Assembly (NCBI RefSeq): GCF_019279795.1
Contig: NC_056737.1
Coordinates: 42,537,946-42,601,945, forward strand
Direction of reading: 5' to 3'
DNA: 64,000 nt
Origin: Protopterus annectens
Lineage: Eukaryota > Chordata > Ceratodontiformes > Protopteridae
In this document: positions 56,497-64,000 of the stretch, piece by piece
Numbering within the stretch: position 1 is the stretch's first letter
How the letters are laid out: every line of letters begins with the position of its first letter
Position numbers and translations under genes: made by a program
The notes under the pieces: generated by a model
Told to the model about the DNA's origin: nothing
Databases searched by the model: none
Seen by the model: the letters and a program-made list of their open reading frames with translations, nothing else

Positions 56497-59135
56497 TTTT
56501 GGAGTGGTTCCTGATCATACTTTAACTTACATGGTAAGACAAAAGAATGACATCCCCAACTCCCCCAGTTACAGGATCTCACGGTCCAATAAACACTTTA
56601 ACCCTGTACTTTTCCAAAATGAACTTAATGCCTGTGACTGGAACCCTCTAAAATCTCTCCCACTCAAAGAAGCTGTTAAATATTTCAACTCTAAATTCTT
56701 AACAATCCTGGATGTACATGCACCCAAACAGTCTATTAGAATGAAGTCCAAAATAGCCCCCTGGCTGTCAAAAGACACTAGGCAAAAGGTATTGCCGAGG
56801 AACAAATCTTGGACTAAATGGAGATCCTCCAGAACTACCCATGAGCAACAAACCTTTAGGCAGTTGTGAAATATCACAAAAAAAGCCATACTCTCTGACA
56901 AAAAGAACTACTACTGCAAATTACAGCAAACTCGCCATAATAATCCACAAAGGTTTTGGTAAGGCATAAATAGACTCCTACACCCCGGACACTCTAGCAC
57001 ACCATCTCCACAAGGAGCTGATAACTCCCCCCAGGATACTGCCAACGCCTTCAATTCCTTCTTTACAGACACCATACAGTCCCTAGCCCGTCAACTGTCC
57101 ACAGACAACTCTAGTCTCCCTATCTCCTTACCTGATACTCTACCAACCTTCTAACTACAACCTATCCCTACTACTTGCATACAAAAAAAATCATCTAAAA
57201 GCTTAAGCCATGTACCCCCCTCTGCAGACCAGTTACCCTCAGAATACCTGCAAAAGGCTGCTAAATACATTGCCTACCCTATATCCATCCTTGTAAACAG
57301 AACCATAAATGAAGGAATCATCCCAAACATCTGGAAAATCTCCCACATAATCCCATTACATAAAGATGGTAACTCCACTGATTATTCCAATTACAGGCCC
57401 ATAGCTCTCTTATCACCACTAGCAAAGGTTATGGAAAAATGTATTCACCATCAGCTAATAAATCACTTAACCAAACACATCTTAGCTAGCTGCCAACATG
57501 GCTTTAGACCTTTTCATAGTACCACCACAGCTCTCCTTTCATTCACAAACTCCATTAACTGTAACCGTAATAAAAACAGACTCTCTTCAGCACTCTTCAC
57601 TGACCTATCAAAAGCTTTTGACATGGTCAACCACCCCCTACTCATAAAGACCCTAGAATCCCTTTCTCTAGAAATCAAGGTGGTCCACTGGTTCAAGTCC
57701 TACCTTAACAATAGGCAACAAGCAGTTTTCTGGGAATATAAGCTATCTTCCCACCTGCCCATCCCCCTTGGTGTCCCCCAGGGCTCCATTCTAGGACCTC
57801 TTCTTTTCTCTTTATTCATCAATGACCTCCATGTAGCAATCCCTCAAGCCACCTGCATACAATATGCAGATGATTCTACACTTATCTGTTCTGCCAACTC
57901 CACATCTGAACTACATTCCCTAACCCAGAAAGTATTCAGCAAGGTAGAGACTTGGTTCTTACAATGCTGCCTCCTTCTGAATGCCAGTAAGACCAAGCTC
58001 TTACTGTTTACACCTAGCAGTAAATCCTCCCCTATAAACTTCACAATTAAATCAAATAATGGTACCGTTATATCCCCAGACTCTACCACCTAACTGTTAG
58101 GTATCACTATTGACAATAACCTCACATTCAATAACCATATTAACAACACCATTAAAACACTAACTAGAAAAATGGGCTTTTTATACAGGGTAAAACCCTT
58201 CTTAACACCAACATCCAGAACTACAATTGCCCACTCCCATTTAATCTCAACTCTCCTTTATGCTTCACCCATATACACTAACCTGAAAAAAAGTAATCTT
58301 GTCAAACTAGCTAACTCCTATAATAATATAGCCAGATTTGCCACAGGGAACCCATTTAGAATTCACCATTGTCAGAACCTACAGCAACTAGACTGGCTAG
58401 AACTAATAAACATTTTGAGACTTTCCCAATTCACCATTGTTCATAAGATATTTTATCAAACAAATAACACCCCTATACTTTCCAACTTTATCACCCCCTA
58501 TAGGAATCTCAACTCATTACGATCCTCTAACAAACTTCTTGCTAGCACAAGCAAGGCTAATAACTTGGCAGGGGACTCCTTGTTCTCCAATACTGCAGGA
58601 CAAAATTGGAACCTTCTGCTACCCGATCTAACTTTACAACCCTCCCTGCAGCTATTTAAACAGAAGCTCAAGAAACATCTTAAAACTCATTGGTTATGTC
58701 CTTGTTGTAACCCTGACTAATCCTCTGCTTTCTCTACTGCCATCTCTGTACTGCCTCCTCTTACCATTTAATACTATCTCTGAACTACCTCCTCTTACCA
58801 ACCATTACTGCTTTACCCACCTGGATAGTAGTAAATATCTCAACTGAAATTAAATGGCCTATGCTATGAATGTAATCCTTGGAATGTACTGTATATTCTA
58901 CAGATATCATACTGTTCAGTGACTTATTCCTATCCTGTATGCACATAGGACTTTAATGTATTTTTCCTCTCATTAATACTCATTTATTTTAACATCCTTT
59001 CTTTGTATAAATTGTGTATGATATATTTAAGTGTTTTATCTCAGTGTTACCGTTGAAGCTTTTCTCCCCGGGCCTCCACTGAAAATGGAAATATATCCAG
59101 CTGGACTAGTCTGGTTAACAAATGTAAAATAAATA
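56497..59135 (+). mobile_element. L2-type LINE, 5'-truncated (plus)
   Basis: It begins inside the endonuclease (VVPDHTLTYMV, the family's SDH position) just after unrelated DNA at about 56,497, and runs to the tail GTTGAAGCTTTTCTCCCCGG ... GGTTAACAAATGTAAAATAA ending near 59,135. One frame spans 56,504-58,720 with four nonsense codons and no frameshift. About 2.6 kb remain. It shares its 3' tail with the SINE at 60,242. Confidence 0.88.
56504..58720 (+). pseudogene. L2-type ORF2 (pre-RT, RT, C-terminus) with four stops
   Basis: A single frame of 739 codons broken only by TGA 56,867-56,869, TAA 56,960-56,962, TAA 57,152-57,154 and TAA 58,091-58,093. RT motifs: NYRPIALLSPLAKVMEK, QHGFRPFHSTTTALLSF, LFTDLSKAFDMVNH, GVPQGSILGPLLFSLFINDL, IQYADDSTLICS, LNASKTKLLLF. 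C-terminal part: RTTIAHSHLISTLLYASPIY, NIARFATGNPFRIHHC, QLDWLELINIL. The catalytic Asp residues are intact. The lack of indels suggests decay by point mutation and a modest age. Confidence 0.87.
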
Positions 59136-59169
59136 AACATACACACACACATATATATATAATAACGTA

Positions 59170-59171
59170 AT

Positions 59172-59206
<35 letters not shown>
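59170..59206. repeat. (TA)n microsatellite
   Basis: About 16 TA units; directly abuts the left end of MITE 2, a TA-rich target. Confidence 0.9.
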
Positions 59207-59209
<3 letters not shown>

Positions 59210-59609
59210 TCCTAGTCTAAATATCGAAAGTACGTTTAATCAAAACATACATGAATGAATTCACTTTAGCGAAAGTGCATTTTATTGAAAATGCACTTTT
59301 GCAAAAAAAAAGAAAGAAAAAAACACCCAGTTTGCATGTAGATTTAGTTGTACATCAACATGTAGTGTTGACTGTACAACTAAGCAAACTGTTGCTTAGA
59401 TCGTGATACAGCGGGGATAAGGGAATATTCCCTTTTCCCCACTGTAGTGTGATCTTGGAGTGAGAATATTAAAGCATAAATGGGAGTAGTGTTTTATTTA
59501 TGTAGTTTTTTTTTTGCGAAAATGCATTTTCGATAAAATGCACTTTCGCGAAAGTGAGTTTGCTCATGTACGTTTCGCAGAAACGTACTTTCGTTGTTAC
59601 AACATAGAT

Positions 59610-59612
<3 letters not shown>
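59206..59612. mobile_element. TA-flanked MITE 2 (~407 bp)
   Basis: Long inverted arms: left TATCGAAAGTACGTTT, then CACTTTAGCGAAAGTGCATT, then TTATTGAAAATGC; the right arm reversed gives AACGAAAGTACGTTT, CACTTTCGCGAAAGTGCATT and TTATCGAAAATGC. Both ends lie in (TA)n. The centre holds CTTTTCCCCACTGTAGTGTG followed by ATCTTGGAGT, the core shared with MITEs 1, 3 and 4. No coding frame. Confidence 0.78.

Positions 59613-59656
<44 letters not shown>
59613..59656. repeat. (TA)n microsatellite
   Basis: About 21 TA units abutting the right end of MITE 2. The Tyr-Ile open frames across it are artefacts. Confidence 0.9.
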
Positions 59657-59658
<2 letters not shown>

Positions 59659-60241
59659 CACACACACATACTTACATAACATATAGACACCAAGGTCTCA
59701 CATTTAAAAATGTCAATTAAAAATTATTTACAGTTTAAGTAACAATTACTAATGATGAGCTTGCTTTAAAAATAATAAGCCAAATGACCATAAGTGACCA
59801 GAAAAGAACTGCTTTAACAACCAAGATCCTGGCTGCTATTATAATTTAGCAGATCTAAGTTTAACAACAGTAGAGGTGGAAACATGGTCACATGGTCATT
59901 AACTTGTCTTATTCATTGTGCTCAATCTATGCTGACAAATGACTGTGTGATATTCCAACTTATTTTCCCATACTCCACCTCTGGGATCTGGATCAACTTT
60001 CTTAAGAATGAAAAATAAAAATCTCTTTAATTGTTTACACTCCAAAGTATGTTTATACAATGAATTATTTAAATTTCTTTGTTCTGTATTATGATAATGT
60101 TTATTTTTTAACTATCTTTTGGTTTTCTCTACATATATTGTAAACTTGGTTGATAAACTGTTTAAATGTGATAAACTGTTTAAATGGGGGTGGGACTTGA
60201 GTATTATATTTAAGTATTTTTAAATATACATGGTCAAATAT
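59657..60241. other. AT-rich spacer
   Basis: No gene or element recognised between MITE 2 and the SINE. Confidence 0.45.
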
Positions 60242-60512
60242 ATATATAGGGCGGCACAGTGGTGCAGCGGTTAACGTTGTCGCCTCACAGCAAGAGGTTC
60301 TCCGGTTCAATTCTCGGCTGGGGTGCCTTCTGTGTGGAGTTTGCATGTTCTCCCTGTGTTCGCATGGGTTTCCTCTGGGTACTCTGGTTTCCTCCCACAT
60401 TCCAAAGACATGCATCTGGAGCATTTCTCCCTGGGCCTCCGCTGAAAACAGGCTCTGTGGAACCTAGTCGGACTTTCCCGGTCAACAAATGATAAATAAA
60501 TAAATAAAAAAA
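60242..60512 (+). mobile_element. tRNA-derived SINE with an L2-type tail
   Basis: Starts GGGCGGCACAGTGGTGCAGC. The A box (TGGTGCAGCGG) and B box (GGTTCAATTCT) of a tRNA-type pol III promoter lie 40-50 bp apart. The body (GTGTGGAGTTTGCATGTTCT, TTTCCTCCCACATTCCAAAG) is a widespread fish/amphibian SINE body. From about 60,424 the tail GGAGCATTTCTCCCTGGGCC, TCCGCTGAAAACAGG and GGTCAACAAATGATAAATAA matches the L2 tails at 59,055-59,135 and 55,485-55,575. It ends in (AAAT)n. The shared tail implies mobilisation by that L2 machinery. Confidence 0.88.
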
Positions 60513-60519
60513 ATAAAAT

Positions 60520-60954
<435 letters not shown>

Positions 60955-60965
60955 ATATATATATG

Positions 60966-61314
60966 TGGATTCCCTTTAAAATCCTGAAAGACCAAAATCA
61001 TGAACATTATTTTCATGAGACAAAAATAACAAAAGTATAAATCCCGAAACACAGAATTTATCCCAAGGCAAGTAAACAACTGCCCATCGTGGGGAAATAT
61101 GCACTTTTCCCCACTGTAGTGCAAAACCGGAGTTGGTGTATATAGTTGGGAGGGAGGGGAATTTCAGATGGTATGGTGTGTACTTTGTAGTTTTGGGCAA
61201 GTGTTTACTTGCCCTGGGAGAAATTCTGTGTTTCGAGATTTTAACTTTTGTTATTTTCATCTCGTGAAAATAACATTCGGGATTTTGGTCTTTCAGCATT
61301 TGAAAATTAATCCA
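60966..61314. mobile_element. TA-flanked MITE 4 (~349 bp)
   Basis: Inverted arms: left TGGATTCCCTTTAAAATCCT then GAAAGACCAAAATC; right reversed TGGATTAATTTTCAAATGCT then GAAAGACCAAAATC. Inner blocks GGCAAGTAAAC and GTTTACTTGCC pair. The core TTTTCCCCACTGTAGTGCAA then CGGAGTTGGTGTATATAGTT lies at about 61,110-61,150. It starts only about 11 bp after MITE 3. No coding frame. Confidence 0.78.
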
Positions 61315-61689
61315 TATATAACAAGCCAGGAATGAAAAATCTGATACAGAATCCATTTAAGAATGCACTGTACAGGTAGAAAAATATGTAAGATAAGGGT
61401 AGAATGGAGGGGAAGATAGATTTTTAGGCACTTCATGGGGTTGATTTTATAGGCTTGTTGTCTTTTTTGCACCAAAGAAATGTAAGGCAAGGAAATATTT
61501 ATTTTAACAAAGTAGTCTATTTTATGGCCCAGGTTGGTTAACTTAGTTTCTCAGGAAAAGTTTTGAATATTTTGTTTTCCACTTAAATAAAAACACTAAT
61601 GGACACCTCCTCGGTTAGTTCTTAAGTAACTAAGTTCCGCCAGCTCCCAAAGCTCACAGAACAAAACACAAGCTTTCAACTTTTCATTT
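61315..61689. other. AT-rich DNA, nothing recognised
   Basis: No element or exon identified between MITE 4 and the CR1 relic. Confidence 0.4.
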
Positions 61690-62312
61690 TCAGTGGAAAA
61701 GAACTGTAAATTGCAAACTAGGAGCAATCATTGAATCCCCGAATGACTTAGCCATCTTTCACGAAGGTTTGTCTTAAATAAATAACTAATGCAAAAATCA
61801 CAGGCTGAAATTAAATACCAAAAAATGCTTTATTGTATCTTTTGGGAAGTCATCTATCATAAAGAATGAACACCTTAAGAGTTGATCCAGTTGTTCGGGA
61901 TTTCAGAACGTATGCGGAGAGGAGTCTAATTTTTTAACAAAATGTGTCTATTGTAGGAAAGTCCTTCTACATTGCTTATAAACAAAGGGATTGTGTCTAG
62001 ACCTAGGGATGTCATTATTCTCTTTACTCAGCCTTCATTAGGCCTGTCATTGAAAATAATAACGCCTTTGGCATGTATTTGTCCAGACACATGCAACAAC
62101 TGGTACACCACAGAGATGCCTGTGAGGATAAGGATACAAGGTCTAAACATGTCCTACATGGACTGACTCAAAGCCCTGTGATTACACTTGGTATGTTACA
62201 GACTGCTAAGTGATGACATGTTTCTGGCATAGAAAGCATCCTCTGACCCAATAATGATGGATTTACTGCACATCAGCAAGTCAAATGGCAAGACTGAGTA
62301 CTAAATATGTTG
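61690..62312 (+). mobile_element. CR1 relic, RT region
   Basis: Follows CR1-1 and CR1-2 in order: AACTGTAAATTGCAAACTAG (cf. GACTGCAAACTAGGAGCC), GAATCCCCGAATGACTTAGC, AAATGCTTTATTGTATCTTT, GTCCTTCTACATTGC, GGCATGTATTTGTCCAGACA and CATGCAACAACTGG. Both ends of the family (5' parts and the 3' octamer) are missing and several frameshifts are present. Old. Confidence 0.7.
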
Positions 62313-62796
62313 ACAAATATCTGGATCTGATTACTTTAAATGCAAAAGGAGAAATTATAGCAACAGGTGATTTTTAACTGCCTATTATCAGGCAATGATA
62401 CTTCTAAAAATGGTAAAATAAAACTAACATCTCAAGCCAAGAAGTTAAATGACTTTACACACCAGATGAACCTTAAAGATAAACATGGTCTAAGAGAACA
62501 TTATTCCTTATTCTATACTCACTATTCATATCAGTTTGGTATACAAACAAACACTGATAAAGTCTTTGCATCAAATAATATATACCCTAAAAAAAGTCAC
62601 ATATCTATAATGACTTGTCCACTTTCAGACAATAATGCTATAAACTTTACATTAATTACACATACAGATGATTTAAGGTTTCTACAGAGAATTCCTGCTT
62701 ACATAACCAAGTTAAAAGACTTTAGGGAACGGACATGTTTATGGAAATAAATGATAACGGTGAAGTGACTAATACTCTACTATGGGACACCTTTAA

Positions 62797-62867
<71 letters not shown>

Positions 62868-64000
62868 TATAATAAAATCTTGGTACCTTAAAAAAAGGAG
62901 AGAGTGGGACAAAGAACTTTTAGACTTACAAATAAATAGACAAGATAAAATGGATGCACAACCAAATAACAAAGTAGCACATAACAAAATTACTAAGTTA
63001 AATCAAAAATACTTAGAAGTTCTGAATCATAAGGTAGCCATAAACCTGGAAAATTTGAAATTACAATATTATGCTATAAATCCCAAATATCTACATAAAA
63101 TAGCGGTAAGATAAAAAAAAATAATCAAAATCTTATTAATGAGATTAAATATAAAAGTGATGGTTCAGTTAAGAGTACATCTAACTTAATGGGCATATTA
63201 GAAGTGTTAAAAAACCACTATAAAGATATAAATAATAACATACCAGTTTTGGAGACAGATAATGTAATAAATACTTTTATTCAAGAAAATATAACTACTA
63301 AGGTGTCAATGCAACAAAATAACATATTAAATAAACAAATAACACTAACAAAAATGAAAGAGCAAATAAAAAATGTAAAAGCTAATAAAGCTTCAGGACT
63401 GAATGGAATAATTCCTGAACTATACAAGATTTTTCCTGAATATATAATAAAGAAAATAATGAGTGCCTTTATTATGGTTAAGCAAAAATGTATACTACCC
63501 CCCATCGTGGAAATACTCAATTATCTCCAACATATTAAAACAAGGTAAGGACCCCAAATCTTGTGATTCATATAGGCCAATTTCATTACTAAACACTGAT
63601 TATAAAATTTTCATAACAATATTAGCTAATAGGATCAAGAAAATTCATTCTTCATAGAAAAGGGCAAAATATTATTAAATTACTATCATTAACAGACACA
63701 GCATGCAAATACAAAAAAAACTATCTATTATCAGCCTTGACATATAGAAGGCTTTTGATTCTATTAGCTGGTCTTATCTACAAAGAATTCTGATTGGTTT
63801 TGAATTCTCCAATGATTTTGTCAGCTTATTAATGAAAAATTATAGTTGGGCACAAGCTTATGTCAAAATCGGATCATGTCTATCCTCACCACTATCCTCA
63901 AGGGAACTAGACAAGGTTGTCCTTTGTCACCATTATTGTTTGCTCTTTTAATAGAACCCTTTACTACATACATCAAAAACAAGCAAAATATAAAAAGGCT
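62313..64000 (+). mobile_element. L1-C: L1-clade LINE, runs off the window
   Basis: Endonuclease end: KYLDLITLNAKGEIIATGDF (62,313-62,375), then NCLLSGND after a one-base frameshift, and PLSDNNAINFTL at the SDH position. RT: KANKASGLNGIIPELYK (about 63,380-63,430), [18 protein letters not shown] (63,540-63,595), [11 protein letters not shown], and KGTRQGCPLSPLLFALL (about 63,900-63,950). A (TA)33 run at 62,800-62,865 splits the region after the endonuclease. Its motifs differ from L1-A/B, so it is another L1 subfamily. The 3' part lies beyond 64,000. Confidence 0.83.
62800..62865. repeat. (TA)n microsatellite inside L1-C
   Basis: About 33 TA units, interrupting the L1 frame between endonuclease and reverse transcriptase. 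Confidence 0.93.

Noticed and set aside
59469-59720. Frames rich in Tyr-Ile repeats
   Set aside because: They are translations of the (TA)n microsatellite.
60242-60330. True tRNA gene
   Set aside because: A and B boxes are present but there is no full cloverleaf, and the sequence continues into a SINE body and L2 tail.

Overview
The window is eukaryotic, intron-like vertebrate DNA: AT-rich, with (TA)n and (GT)n tracts, a tRNA-derived SINE, CR1/L2/L1/R4 LINEs and large DIRS-type elements. The mix of several DIRS copies with CR1, L2, L1 and R4 LINEs points to a vertebrate with a large, repeat-swollen genome (lungfish, salamander, caecilian or a basal ray-finned fish). The species cannot be fixed from this sequence alone. 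I found no bacterial-type gene, operon, rRNA, true tRNA or CRISPR array.

Only one stretch looks like a host gene: a terminal coding exon on the minus strand at 18,694-19,691, with a clean splice acceptor and about 332 codons. I do not recognise its family. Almost everything else that codes is mobile-element sequence.

Layout. 0.9-1.1 kb: CR1 tail relic. About 1.7-15.1 kb: a nest in which DIRS-B is split by DIRS-A (2,139-8,154) and by a near full-length CR1 (about 10,410-14,990). 15.06-15.26 kb: another DIRS scrap. 16.9-17.7 kb: a TA-flanked MITE and a foldback. 18.5-19.7 kb: host exon. 20.9-21.75 kb: L2 tail. 21.9-24.4 kb: an unnamed repeat family holding a 599-bp MITE with an 8-bp target duplication. 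24.8-29.0 kb: L1 copy with a CR1 inside. 31.3-34.2 kb: CR1 relic, a near-perfect 87-bp-arm palindrome, and a young CR1. 34.2-37.4 kb: half a DIRS. 37.4-39.3 kb: second L1. 39.3-41.2 kb: decayed DIRS. 42.7-49.4 kb: R4-type LINE split by the best-preserved DIRS (DIRS-F, 43,322-48,794). 50.0-52.6 kb: L2 (minus). 53.2-54.8 kb: L2-like relic. 54.9-55.6 kb: minisatellite and L2 tail. 56.31 kb: candidate hammerhead ribozyme. 56.5-59.1 kb: L2 (plus). 59.2-61.3 kb: three TA-flanked MITEs, microsatellites and a SINE. 61.7-62.3 kb: CR1 relic. 62.3-64.0 kb: L1, running off the edge.

The elements relate to one another in three ways. The SINE carries the same 3' tail as the L2 LINEs, the usual sign that it borrowed their reverse transcriptase. 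The DIRS copies show inverted terminal repeats plus an internal complementary region, the topology used for a circular intermediate. The nested insertions give a relative timeline. The most unusual items are the hammerhead-like motif, the palindromic insertion at 31.9 kb, the MITE family with a shared core but unrelated arms, and the DIRS-in-R4 and DIRS-in-DIRS nests.
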